DNA of 64,000 nt from Casuarius casuarius (Eukaryota > Chordata > Aves > Casuariiformes > Casuariidae). The stretch covers positions 4,567,114 through 4,631,113 of the forward strand of contig PTFA01000035.1 in NCBI GenBank assembly GCA_003342895.1. Direction: 5' to 3'. Below are positions 41,755 to 59,528 of the stretch, one piece after another. The notes under the pieces are model-generated. The model saw only the letters and a list, made by a program, of their open reading frames with translations, had not been told where the DNA came from and ran no database searches. Each line of letters opens with the position of its first letter. The stretch's first letter is position 1. The position numbers and the translations under genes were made by a program.

Positions 41755-43519
41755 TTATGGGAAAGATGAGAGGAAAGGTAATATATCTCCTCTCATGAAT
41801 GTGCTCTGAATGACTTTGGGGAAGAATACAGAATTTCCCCATGCTACTTCCCTGCCTCATGGGAGAGTAGAAAACAGGTCATATATTGTCAACAAAGTGC
41901 TCAGATGCACTGCCTGTGAGAAGTGGTAAGTCCCACGACTTCTAAAAACAAGACAATGCAGAAATGATAATTACATTGAAAGTAAGTTAATAGACATCCC
42001 CATTCTTAGAAACTGAAACAGTGAGACTGTTAGCCACTTGCTATAGTGAGCGAGACTTGTGAGGCAAGTTCCACGTGCATGGAAATTTTGCCTCTTTATG
42101 CTTCATCTCCTTCCTCTGAGTATCCCTGATACTACAAAATTAACTTGATTTTAATTTAAGGACTTACACTAAGGTTGAAATACATCATGAACTCCCAAAA
42201 TGATTTTCCTCCTTGAAATTATGGCCATTTGCTTTCTAGAAAGGCATGGTATAATTTGAGTTCCAGTATGTGTCACCGTGAAATAAAGTTACATGGTAGA
42301 TTACTCCTAAATGCATTTAACAAAGTTGTCACATATCACACATGCTAGAAAAGAGACTGTAATGGGAAAGTTGCATATGGCAGCCTATTAAAACATAGTC
42401 CTTTATCAAGCCTGGCTAGCCAGTGAAACAGGTTCGAGCAATGCACTTTCAGAGAGATTTTTCTGCTGAAATTATTTGCATTCAAATCTACAAAGTAAAG
42501 AAAGCAAGTAAGTTTTGTCTGCCACCTGGAAAGAAAGCCACAGGCAGTTTTCTTTACCGATGTCTGCCCTGGGTACAGGTATACTCCCTGGGATAAATGA
42601 AGTTATAATAAATGAACAGCACATGTCACAAAAGACACACAAGTATTACGACCTCTGACTTTTAGGTACCCTGTGCCCAGCAGAACTCAGTCCAGACTTA
42701 GAGGTGGATACTCGCCTATGTAATCTGTAGGCAAGAGTTAGGAGTGTGAAGAAAAGAGGACTGTTTAAAATAGCCAGGAGAAAAAAATATATTTCATCAT
42801 GTTTTATAATAATGAAAATTTAGGTTTTTGTCCCATCTCTTTTTTTAATGAAACATTGAACATGGAGTGATCATTTGCTAGATGGATATAAGTAGCCTTC
42901 AGTTACCATCAAATCAGTTGTCACTCATGCCCTTTCCAAATCTCTGACACTTTCAGTTCCTCCAATTAATGTTGTGCTGACTAATCTCACATCGGTAGGA
43001 GGTGAGAAAACAGCCCTTCAAATAGGAACTGTTCTTATTTGTTGAGCACCAAGGTTTGCATTCTAAATTGGACTAATGATACAGTTGATGCACAGTGGGC
43101 ACTGGATGGATAAAAATCACTTGTATCAGAAGGCGATAAAACAGATGTTACATGTATTATCTTCAGCTTGGTCTAGCCCTTTGTGAAAGGCTGTAGTGCA
43201 GAAAATTTGTGCTTAAGGTGGCTCAAAATCTTCCCTGAAAATGGCTTTTCACTGAAATGCTGGGCTTTGCAAAGCGTATGCTTTCCATGGAACATTTCAA
43301 AATTTTATCAAAAACTCTGGTATCACACGATTGTCACTTCCTACATCCTACTCCACTTGGTAAATTTGAATTTACTCACCTCTAATTTCTGGCTGTATTT
43401 CTTGCTAACCAGAGAAGGAAATCGAAATAACAGAAATGTGACTATACCATGCATACAAGATTTTTATTTCCCATATGTGTTAAAATAATTTGTAAGTAGG
43501 TCTAGGTGAATCTACACAA

Positions 43520-43555
43520 GTTGTATGGACTTGCCTAAGGTAATATAGCTTTTCC
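43520..43555 (-). mobile_element. Possible MIR/L2 scrap
   Basis: The plus strand reads 'ggacttgcctaaggtaatat', which resembles the common 'gacttgcccaaggtcacaca' phrase of reverse-oriented MIR or L2 copies. Only about 30 bases support this. Confidence 0.3.
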
Positions 43556-43959
43556 ATAACTCTGAAGGGTCACATTAGCTTGATCTTTGTACAGATGGTG
43601 ACAAGGAAGGATGCAGAAACCCTCTTCTACTTCTGCACTGTAAGTCTAGCAATAGTTCTTCCCTTTTGTAACCTTGAAATCTCAAATTGTGAGACTTTCT
43701 AGTGTGTGTGAAGGAGGGGCTATTACCCTGCCATTCTTCTGTGTTACTATGGGAAGCACACTGTAGCATTCTAGAGGTTGAAATAGCCTTAAATTATCAG
43801 AAAAAAATGATACTATAGTTAGAAAAATTGTCTGTTTCTTCTTTTCTTTTTTTTTTCAGTCCAATCTGGGCAATTAGAGGTGAGTAAACTCTCCATTGCC
43901 CAAGTCTGAAGTGGCTGAGCTCAATGAGCTTCCATTAGGTATATGTTTGTTGCGTCTGT

Positions 43960-44140
43960 TCGCAGATATGTTGCAAGAGGATTGAGAGAGCTCTGCCTGA
44001 GCATACAGGACTGAACTCTGCCATTCTGCATGTTAATAAGATGCTGAATGATTACATTAGCATAATACAGTCTAGAAAATCCAGTTGAATAGGCTGGTTT
44101 ATTAGCCCGATCTCAGTGTTGCATTAACGGAGCGTTTCTT
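43960..44140. promoter_or_regulatory. Candidate conserved non-coding element
   Basis: Non-repetitive block with clustered homeodomain and POU-like cores, including 'ctgcatgttaataag' and 'gattacattagcataat'. It has no open frame or splice context of note. The call is motif-based inference and its limits are arbitrary. Confidence 0.22.
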
Positions 44141-45780
44141 AGTACAGGGAGAATAAATGCACGTCTTCCCCAGTTTCTCATCATTAACAAATTGTTAGGT
44201 ACCTCTTCTTCTTGAATGTCCCCCATGCCACCTTGTAACAGTGCTGTCCTGTTTTGGCAGGCCCCAAAACCTGGGGTCTGTAGAACACAGAGGCCTTCTG
44301 TAGTCCTCAACAGACCAAAGTGCTGCATTAAATATCATGCATGTCTCCATTTCTCAAATACATTTGCCAATAGGGAACAGGAGGTGATTTGAGTTTGAGA
44401 GAGGGCAAACATTTCCAACCTTTCGATGTATATTACTTTTGATTTTTTAAATCATAGTCTGTTCCACACTCAGAAATAACTCATTTTTGACTTTGAGGGA
44501 AAGGTTCAGTGAGGAGTAAGAATAAGAAAACCCATTATGTGCATTTTCTGTCCCTGACTGACTATCTAAAGAAACTCCATGTGGAAATGTAAAGCAAAAC
44601 ATTTCTGTAGCCCAGTAAAATTCCTGGTGGATTTCTGAATGATGCACAGTAATCTGATGTAGGGCTTTCTGTAGTCCCTGAAGACTCCTGTAGTGCGTAG
44701 CACGGTTGGGCTGTTGTGGCTAATTAAGAACAAACTCAGCTGAGAGGGTTGGTTTTTTTCTTGTTTTGTTTTGTTTTAGCTGCTTCTAATGTGTTTAACT
44801 AATTTACACAAGTTGACATTTATTTGTTTGGTGGATAAGCTTGTGTTGATGTGATTTCTAGTGTCGTAAGAAAGCTATGTGGTGAACTAGGGACCTTCTG
44901 ACGTTTGTTCCTCAGTGAATAATTCACTAGGGGATGGTTTGATGAGAAAAGAGCTCTGCAAGGGAAAATCCCCAGAATTTTTACCAAATTGCTCCACAGT
45001 GAGATGGGCTCCTTTATCTCCTTGTAACCTCCTACCACAATGGACTCTTAGGAGCAAGTCAGTTAAAAGTGCAAAAAACGCAGGACTTGCTGTTCTCTTC
45101 TGCTTGACTTCCAGACACTTTATCTTCAATTACTCCACAATTTATCATCCTGGTAGATTTCTACTTTGTTTTTCACTGGTGAATAAGGACAATGATAAAT
45201 ACCATTTACTAAAGTGAAACTTTTCTAAATTTAGCAGGTAGAGACAGTTCAAGAGTTTTAAAAGAATTAAGGCATTTTCTAAAGCATTATCTAAGGCATT
45301 TTCTGGTCCACAAATTTACTTCTGAATAAATCTTAGCAAACTTGGGAGGCCCAAAAGAAAGCTAGTCATGTGCAAATATTTTAAAAGAAGGTTGCCCAAG
45401 GAACTATAAATGGACTATTTTTACATCAACTCAGGCAAATAATGGTAAAGCTTAACTCTTATAGTGGGTATTATTTTTTTTCCTTCAAGTCTCCAAACAT
45501 TCTCATAGGACATAGGTCAACATCTATTGACAGGCTCTTACAGAAACTGCACCAAAGCCAGGCAAATTAGAACAGATCAAGCTTCCCTACGGCACAAATT
45601 ATCAGAGGATTAGTTTGGCAAGATATTAAGCTCTCCACTTCCATTTCAGGAAGCACTTTTCTTTACAGCTGTTCTTGTTTTGGGGGGTATTCCCTCAAGA
45701 AGACAGGGAGTACATGATAAAGAAAAGCTGTCAGAATCAGTCTGCTTTTTTTTTTTTTAAGAACAGAATTACCTAGATTC
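44141..45780. other. Intergenic DNA, no gene seen
   Basis: A (TTTTG)n-like run lies at about 44760-44776 and a 13-T run at about 45746-45758. Overlapping open frames on both strands near 44887-45217 lack domains or context. Confidence 0.5.
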
Positions 45781-45984
45781 ACTTGACATTTCAGTTACAA
45801 ATTCGCTTTGTAGATGTCTTATTTCAGTATTGTGTCGGTTATTTTCTTATTTATTGGAGTTCAGACGTATTTTATTTTTACTTGATTGTAGACATTTATG
45901 GAGGAGATAGGCAATACAAGATGCTTTATCTAGTAGAACGAAATTTTAAACACGACCAATATGATGATCCTACTTGCTGCTTCT

Positions 45985-46191
45985 GAACTCTGATTTGATT
46001 TTGCTGTTGAAGAAATGCCTTGCTATAGAGCGAATAATACAGGCAAAAAGTTGACAGAGTCTCAAAAAGGAGTAGACAAATTCGAAGAAGAAAATATTTG
46101 TGTGCTATTAGATACTAAGACACCATCTGTAGCTGAAGAAACTCTTAAGCCATACCTTACTGAAAGCTTGGAGAATATCACAGTGTGCTAA
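45985..46191 (+). other. Unrecognised 66-codon open frame, possible exon or relic
   Basis: Starting just after an in-frame TGA, the frame stays open through an ATG at 46015 to a TAA ending at 46191, giving 57 residues from that ATG. The composition is protein-like: rich in E, K, D and T with a spread of hydrophobic residues and four codons for Cys or Pro in plausible places. This differs from the Phe/Ile/Leu-rich chance frames around it. A different frame (45783-45986) is open immediately upstream, so a frameshifted longer coding relic is conceivable. I do not recognise the product and see no clear donor, acceptor or polyadenylation signal. Chance remains the leading explanation. Confidence 0.2.
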
Positions 46192-49100
46192 CTTTGTTCT
46201 TACACTCTTCTGTTTACTGTTGTTACTGTTAGAAACAGTGGATGATAAACTAGACTGAGCTTTTGTCTAACATCACTGTTCTTGCATAGATCACTGAGGG
46301 AGCAGTAATATGAGAATATTTATTCGTCTATCAAATTGTAGGTTGAAGTCTTTCCCAGAGTCCTCCGAGGTCATGACCAAAAGCCACTGCTTCTTTGGCT
46401 GCAAAGGAGTTCTTGGAGCATCTAGTTCTGCATCATTAGTTTGTATTATCTTCTGAGCTTCAAAAATTGCTTCAAAGAATTAATTTTTGGATGGTTAGGT
46501 TTTCTTATGACCCCCATTCTGACTTCTAACCTTCAGATAAACAGCCCTGGGAGAACAAGAGCTAGCCCGTTCAGCGTTGCCCACACAAATCAGGTATATA
46601 TTCAGTAACATTAAAATGAAGTAACAACACTTCCTGTGTAGGCTTTCTGATGAAAAGCTGAACATTTCAAAGGGTGAAATTGCCCACAAATATAATGTCA
46701 TTTCTGTGTTTTTTAAAAATGAAGACCTTTCTCCTGCAGCTTGTGGATCTTGTGAAATATTCTTACTGCCTTTGACATGCTGCAGCAGAATTAATTACTT
46801 GATCTTAGATTTGCTAAGAGTTGTTGCCCACCATGAACTGGTAAAAGTAAGTAATGCAAAAATCTCATAGTAACTAACACATTTATAAATGCAGGGGCAC
46901 GTCTAGGAGATTTTTTTTTTTGCAGCCTGAAACCCCAGAATTTATAGAGTCTGTCTTAGTTACTGTTGCGGAAAGGGGAAAAAAACCCCAGTGAACTCTA
47001 TTAAAAAGATTGATGCATGGCTGGGAGAGCTCTTGACAATCAAGATTTCCCTCTGAAGGGTTGTCTAACACGTGCATAGCAAAAGAAATGCTGGGGAAGG
47101 AAGCAAATTTCCCTATGAATTTTTGAAATACTCTAAATCTAGCAAAATAACCAAACGATTGAAACAAATTCTATGTAACTGAGAAAGCAAAATGTCCCCA
47201 TTTAAAAAGCTAGAATTCATGCCAGGAAACAGAAGCAGAAATATTTACAATGATTTGAGCTATAGGTAAGCTACATGGATGTGAATACTAGGTCTGGTCA
47301 AGCTATCCTGGTCATTCAACAAAGATTTTCCTCTAGTTGGGTCCCTGACTGGGACGAGACATTTCTGGTTTGGGGTTCTGAGCTGATAGGCTACGTTTTC
47401 TGTGAACTGTCTGCTCTCGTAAATGTCCTTTGGAAGAAAAAGTTCCTACTCTGTTCCTCAAGCTGAAATGTACCACACTGGACAAGACTGATGGTCCTAG
47501 TCCCATGGACAGTCTCAAATACTGCTTTGTACTTCTCAGTCGGTTTTGTCCCTGAAGAACACAAAAAGCTCTGCAATATTTAACACACATTCGCTATTCA
47601 TTTGAATTTGGTGCAACACCAACTGCTTAGGTCCAATCTGATTGTCATTTCTGAACACAGTTATGACATGGTAAGTTATTCCTCTTCCTCTTAGATGTTT
47701 ACACCTTGTAGGTAGGCTGTTATTTTAGTCTTCCTTCACTGTCGCTTAGCTAGATCTTGAGTACTTTATCCCGTTACATACATTAAGGTTACTGATAATA
47801 TAGTGAAAGCTTGAGGTCCCCAGTACCACAATGGAACAAGCTCATGGTTGTTTCAATTTTTATTTGTAAACTAATCCTGTCTGATCTCCAATAATTTCAT
47901 TTAGGTCTCTAAGTCCCAACAGTTTACCATTAATTTTCAGGTAAAGAGGTGCCTAGACGAGTACTTTGTTCCAATTAGAGTATTACTTTTGATTCTCTTT
48001 TCCTATGGCAGGAGCAAATACCTAGGACCTTTACAAGTATGGAAATATGTTTCCCTTAATTTTTTAATTTTTATTTTTTAGCATGCGTGTTTTCTTTTAC
48101 TACGTAAATATTTTTGAGTTTTACTGATATTTTCTACTTATTTATCAAGAAGATTTTTAACTTAAGCATTTTGGAGAACTAAAAGTTGTGGGTTTGGGGT
48201 TATATAAATTAATAAAAATAATATAAAACTAATTAATATAAAAGGTTAATATAAAAGGGACTTGGTTCAAACAATTTTGATTTTTAGTTCTTTTTTCATT
48301 TTTATTCTCTTAATTTTCAATGGGCAACCTTCTAGCTTTCAGAACACATCTCTTAGCAGACCTAAATTACAGCTTTACAGTCCAAAACAGAACCATCGCA
48401 ACAGGCTATGTTTATAGCCTGTTAGCTTATTTATCTGCTCTGTTTTGTTTGCTTAAAATGTTTTAACTTAAAATACTGTTTATCTGTAGTTGTCAACTTC
48501 AGAGAATTTTAGTTCAGCTAGCAAGTCACTTTTATTCATTATAAAGACGTCCAGTGTGAGTGTCTTCTCATTTCTGACAGTAGCTAATTTACAGAACATT
48601 GGGAATATTTTCAATCCCAAGTATCAGTTAAACATTTAGGCTCCCCAAAGACCACTGCCTCTTCTTGCGTAGCAATGATGTCTGACAGTGGGATCAATAT
48701 TTTCCAAAATTCTAAAATGGTCTTGGAAATATTCTTGAAGAAGACCGTAACTCCCTTGAATAATATTGTTACCATTTGCTTCCTGATGGGTTACACAGCA
48801 AATGGGTGATAAGACATTATAAGACCTTGGCTTATTAGTTGATGCCATCGTATCTAGGGATGTGCAGGGCGGGGTTGGTTAGTTGATTTGTGTGAGTACA
48901 GGTTAGCCAGCCGCATCTCTGAGCTCTCTCCAGTCTTCTGGCTACTTTGGTGTCCAGGAAGACTGAGACGCCATTGACTGGACTTCTGTGTGTTAGACTC
49001 ATCTTGGTCTCCATTTCCTCACTTACGAAGGTGGGTAGCCACCAACCCAGAATATTTTCTGTCAAATTGTCATTATTTGCTTCAGCCCAGCTGTTTGTTT

Positions 49101-49429
49101 TGGTAAAAGCTTGGCTTTGGAGGAGGTGATCTGACAGCCACGTTTATTTTGTGATGTTTTGTTCAGCAGAGTTGGCTATAGATATTCCGAGAGACAAATG
49201 GTGGTGAAATGAAGCGATGGCTCCTCTAATATGCAATTACATATATGTCTTTCATTTGTTCACCTTGGCCACCTGCCCAACACAAATAGATGCTCGTTGT
49301 TCCCTAAATAAATTATGCTCATTCTAAACTGCTCTGCAGTTTGATACTTACAAGAGTTGTGTGTTTATTTACTGGCACAGGCTGCTCTGAAGATACTCAA
49401 CCTTCTGTGTTTTGGCTTCTGTTACACTC
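46192..49429. other. Intergenic DNA, no gene seen
   Basis: AT-rich sequence with a 13-base unit repeated in tandem at 48233-48258 and no supported gene. Overlapping minus frames at 47590-47333 are not backed by any domain. Confidence 0.5.
48233..48258. repeat. 13-bp tandem duplication
   Basis: The unit ttaatataaaagg occurs twice without a gap, inside a longer A/T-only stretch. Confidence 0.85.
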
Positions 49430-49880
49430 ATTACCTTGAAAAGTAATTATGCAAATATCACGCTGCATTAAATTCAGGCAGGTTTTTATTTATTTATAAA
49501 CATCTTAAAATTTCAATTTCAAGGCATGCAGCTGAAAAATGTGTGCCCAGGATGAGAGATGATGCTGCCTCCCCACCCAGTTGGGCAGCAAGCAGTAGAT
49601 AAGCAAAATTGTCCCATTCTTTGCCTTGCCTGTTTATTGAAAGAAGGAGTGCAGTAAATTGGGCTGTAGACATCCAGTCACCGTGGGATTTGGCTGCGCT
49701 CATAATAGACAGGCACTGAACTGTATGCAAAGAACTTAACACATTTTTTTCCTCCCATGGAGAAAAAGAGGCAACCCTGGAGAGAAAAACAAAGCGAGCT
49801 GAGATAGAGATGTTTGAAAGGTAATTTGTTTGAAAAGAAACATAGGCTTCCAGCAGCCCCACAATAATTAATAAAAATCT
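49430..49880. promoter_or_regulatory. Candidate conserved non-coding element with octamer site
   Basis: The left part carries a perfect octamer ATGCAAAT at 49449-49456 next to an ATTA core. The remainder is non-repetitive, moderately balanced in base composition and free of repeats for over 400 bases. A 122-codon minus frame (49862-49494) spans it but looks non-coding. Regulatory function is inferred from motif content only. Confidence 0.27.
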
Positions 49881-50401
49881 TAACGCTTACAGGGGGGGAC
49901 TGATACGGATCTCTCAGTGATACCGATAAGATTTTGCCCTGCTAAAGGGAACAAAGTCACTGTTTACATGAAAGGGGAATTGCAGCTTTGCTTAGCTGTT
50001 ACACAGAGCTGTGTACTGCAAAAAACATCTCTTAAGAGCTGCTGGGTACAGAAGGCTGCTATAGTCAATTGGTAGCCACTGGTGCAAAGGGAATTTGTAC
50101 ACTTGCTCCACATTGCAGTCTGATCCATCTACAGAGAAATATACTACAAGGAATACCGGATGGGTGTGTTTCCGGGGAGCTGTAACTCACATGTCCTTGA
50201 AATAGGGTTAGAATGCTGCTCTCTGGGGAAGGGGTTTAGACAGTTGTGAAGGAGTAATTAGGCTTTGCTAGCTGAGGAGGTCAGACACTTAGATTTCTGC
50301 AAAAATCTAGCAGAATTTTTAGATCACGAGTGCTGACTATGTGTGGAGGTCAGCTCCCTTTTAAATGTTTCAAAAGAAGCTTCTCAAAATCAGACACTTC
50401 T

Positions 50402-50457
50402 ATAATTGTTCAATAGAAAGTGTAAATTGAACATAATTGTTCAATTGAAAATGTAAA
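50402..50457. repeat. Two-copy imperfect tandem repeat, 31-bp period
   Basis: A 25-base unit at 50402-50426 recurs at 50433-50457 with two mismatches. This is a local duplication just upstream of the MIR-like element. Confidence 0.85.
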
Positions 50458-50570
50458 CCTCTTTCACCTTTAATGGCTTAGATGCCTGTCTAAAGACTGT
50501 CCACGACAAAGTATGCTGTCAGGGAAAGACCGAAGAGAGATCCTGGCAAGAACATACATATTAACTGAAG

Positions 50571-50745
50571 CATCACTAATAGCTCACTGGCTAGCATGGA
50601 AGAGAGAAACAGGTGCTCTCAGAGTTCAAATTTTGGCTTTGCTGATGACATCGTTGCCTTTTTGTTCAGCCTCTTCCTTTAGCACATTATCCATCCATAA
50701 CATGGATATAATATTACTACCTTACAGTGACTATATAAAGCTAAA
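50571..50745 (+). mobile_element. MIR SINE fragment
   Basis: The order of phrases follows the MIR consensus along most of its length. It has a 'gagttcaaattttggctttg' stretch where MIR has 'gttcaaatcctggctctg', then 'tcagcctcttcctttag', then 'aacatggatataatattact' followed by 'accttacagtgactat', matching 'aaatggggataataatacct acctcacagggttgtt'. Divergence is high, as expected for this old family. Boundaries are approximate. Confidence 0.6.
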
Positions 50746-52878
50746 CAAGAGCTTCAGAAATTAAAGATGCAATAGAAATAGGATATATTAAATATACCTA
50801 AGTTTTATTGTTTGCCTTAAGGAAGGTAGTAGGAGGTCCAAGATTTCATGGGCAATATTCATAATACATGTTTTCCATAATGGGACTTGTTCTGTACTGA
50901 AGGTAAGACATAAACATACAAATGCACAGAAGGTGTTTAGAAGTGGCCCTAATCCTATTTCCTATCCCAATCAAATGCCCCAGTCGAAAAGATTGGGATA
51001 GAGGCTGTTATAAATATGTTTAAATATATAGGTGGAGAGAGATGTGTATAAGCACATATGGGTGTGTGTAGATAGATATAGGTAGATAGCTACATACACA
51101 CACTTGCTTGATATGGCTGGAGTGAGAGAAAGGAGCCGTGCAAGACCATCCCTGAGTAAAGAATAACATTAGTTATTACTCCTTACCACTTCAGCACCAT
51201 AGCTTGCCTGCTCAGGGAGTCAGAGCTTCTGTGACTCCTCCTGATTTTACTTGCAGCTACTTTTAACTAACTGATACTCTGCATCTCACAAAGGTGACCT
51301 TCACAACAGTCAAGTAAATCCAACCATGATTACAGAAGTGTGTAAGGACACACAGTCCTGTCTGCCCTCATTCTTGGGCTCCTTGTCCTGCCTCTTGCCA
51401 GCTTCCTTGTGTGCATGTATGTACATCGTACTTCAGCTGTATGAGGCTGAGACCAGGTGTGGGTATAGAATAACTCATTCTGTGCTTTAAAAATATGCGA
51501 AGTGTGTTATAGGCTACTGCAGGTCTGTGTGAACTGTGTTAAATCATCTCAGAGCAAATAATAATCAGAACATTGCAAAATTCTGTGTTCATTTTCTTTG
51601 AAGATGCAAAGTCCTGTCAAGTAGGCTAATGGGTTTTACACTGTATATTTATGCACAACATAGCATTTTCCATGGGTCTTGGTGCTATGTCTGGAATAAA
51701 AAAAGGATAAAGGAAAAGACAGGTTTGTTTGTTTATTTAGTTATTTATTTATTTGTTGGAAAGCAACAGTAGTGTAAAGAGCTCCCTCTTAGATCTCTGG
51801 CTGCTAACTTCAGTGGAAAAGGAGGAATTGCATAAGAAAGCATAGACATTTTCTAGTCCTTCAATGAAAAAAGAATCCCTGGCTTGATTCTTTCGTTTAT
51901 GTATCTGTATGCAGAGCACCCTGAATACTCCTCCGAATCCCCCACCTGCCCTGGACTTTCCCATGTTCATCTGGAGTGATTATCTGCAAGGAGTATACAA
52001 GAATGCATTAAAGTACAGAAGAAGTATACATATTTAGTATTTTGAGAATAATATTTAATATTATTTAATAACATCTTTTGTGAGTCTGTATATCGGTGAC
52101 ATGGCATCAGCTTTAGTTTAAAGAATAAAATAGTACCTGCTGTTTAACAAAACTTTCCATCACCTTCCTTCCCCTTGTAGCTTGGTGCCTGAGCTCCCAT
52201 GACTTTTCAGACCCATCACAGTCACATTCCCTCCCAGACTCAATAACTATGTTACACACATAGAGTGATACTACTCTGCATAAATCCCTTTTTAAAATTC
52301 AATGCTGTATTTTCTTTTAAATGCAGCTCTTCCAAGCTTTTCTGTGTAGGTAGAGTATTCTGATATTATGCAAAAGGAATAGAGATAGTTATTTTTAAAA
52401 AAAGATTTATAAAAGTCTGTCATATACGCTCTCTCATTTTCCTTTGCTTTGGAACTCTATACTTCTGTAAATTACAGCAGATGTTAAGTGAGTTTGTGTT
52501 TCTTTGGAATATTAATATGACTGTGCTGCCTGCAGAAAGAACTGTTTTCAAAAGAAAAATCAATATACTATTCCAACATGTCAGATAAAAAAAAGAAAAC
52601 ACTGTGCTCAATGTTTTAAGTATAGGAAGTAGAGCTGTTCTGGGAGGTGTCATTTATCATTAGAACTCACCAAGTGAGTGAGATGTCTAAACACCATTTT
52701 AAAGTTAGACTTTTACTCTCTAAATGTGAAAAGGGACCAGGGGCCTGGGAAGGGAGAGCTCGTGGTGCAAATGACATGGGAAAAAGGCTGAAATGTTGTG
52801 GTTAGAACCAGAGAATGAAATCTACCCTTTTCATGGAACCCGCCTGCTTTATATGCATTGCAGTTCCTCAAAGCATGC
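50746..52878. other. Intergenic DNA downstream of TRIM42
   Basis: No gene supported. It includes a degenerate gata-type repeat near 51060-51090 and a TTTG/TTTA-rich run at about 51723-51755. Confidence 0.5.
51723..51755. repeat. TTTG/TTTA low-complexity run
   Basis: Consecutive TTTG then TTTA-type tetranucleotides with one interruption. Confidence 0.8.
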
Positions 52879-52884
52879 TTTATT
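52879..52884 (-). terminator. Candidate TRIM42 polyadenylation signal
   Basis: This is the first canonical AATAAA on the minus strand below the candidate terminal exon, about 265-290 bases past the possible stop codons. A CA dinucleotide lies roughly 15-20 bases beyond it. Its use is inferred from position only. Confidence 0.4.
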
Positions 52885-53148
52885 GAGTGTGCAAACCTTT
52901 TCTTAGAATAATTCACTCCCATAATTTATCAAGGAAAAACCAAGAATTAAATACGTATTTTTGGGCAAGGTTGGAGAAACTAAAAGTGACATTGGCAAGA
53001 AATGTGGGATGCTCAGTTGGTGTGAAAATGAAACTATTAAATGTCTTAACTTCCGACACCTTTTTGTAAACCTTTCTATTTTCTACTTTTAACTTTGATC
53101 TTCCTTTCAGCACTTTTCCTTCTCTTCTAAAACGACAGTAGAGGAGAC

Positions 53149-59369
<6,221 letters not shown>

Positions 59370-59376
59370 TGCTCTA

Positions 59377-59400
59377 TCAGACACTTGGAAGAAAGCTCAT
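59377..59400 (-). promoter_or_regulatory. Short upstream open frame before the TRIM42 start
   Basis: An ATG at 59400-59398 opens a seven-codon frame that ends in TGA at 59379-59377, seven bases before the main ATG and in another frame. If it lies in the transcribed leader it could reduce or regulate translation. The transcription start is not known, so this is inference. Confidence 0.35.
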
Positions 59401-59487
59401 TGATCCTCTTTACAGCAATTTGGCTCCCAAAAAGGTTTGAGGTCTGATTGTTGGGTCAAGCTCCATGCTGTGAGAATGTTCTAAAGT

Positions 59488-59528
59488 CCTGTTCCAGTCG
59501 GAACAGGATAAGGATGTCACAGTGACAT
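59488..59528. promoter_or_regulatory. Two adjacent perfect dyads upstream of TRIM42
   Basis: The first dyad has arms cctgttcc (59488-59495) and ggaacagg (59500-59507) around four bases. The second is atgtcac-a-gtgacat (59514-59528), 15 bases with one central base. They lie 119-159 bases upstream of the start codon. They could be binding sites for dimeric transcription factors or leader hairpins. The first has half-sites related to, but arranged differently from, steroid receptor elements. No TATA box was found nearby. The factor is not identified. Confidence 0.4.

Larger units (their letters stand above)
28801..43499. other. Long intergenic stretch, no gene seen
   Basis: About 14.7 kb without a supportable gene. 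It contains poly-T runs near 28803-28814 and 30161-30173, a 17-T run at 34652-34668, an AT-rich degenerate repeat at 39421-39545 and an (AAAGC)n stretch at 41735-41754. A short 'ggttacacagctagtaaat' scrap at 30448-30466 resembles old MIR/L2 ends. Overlapping minus frames at 31544-31222 lie in slightly GC-rich sequence but have no recognisable domain. Confidence 0.5.

Noticed and set aside
47195..47235. Distant candidate for the last TRIM42 exon (a Lys-Trp-Gly codon series on the minus strand)
   Set aside because: More than 6 kb from exon 4, only three residues match the expectation, and a stop follows soon after without family resemblance.
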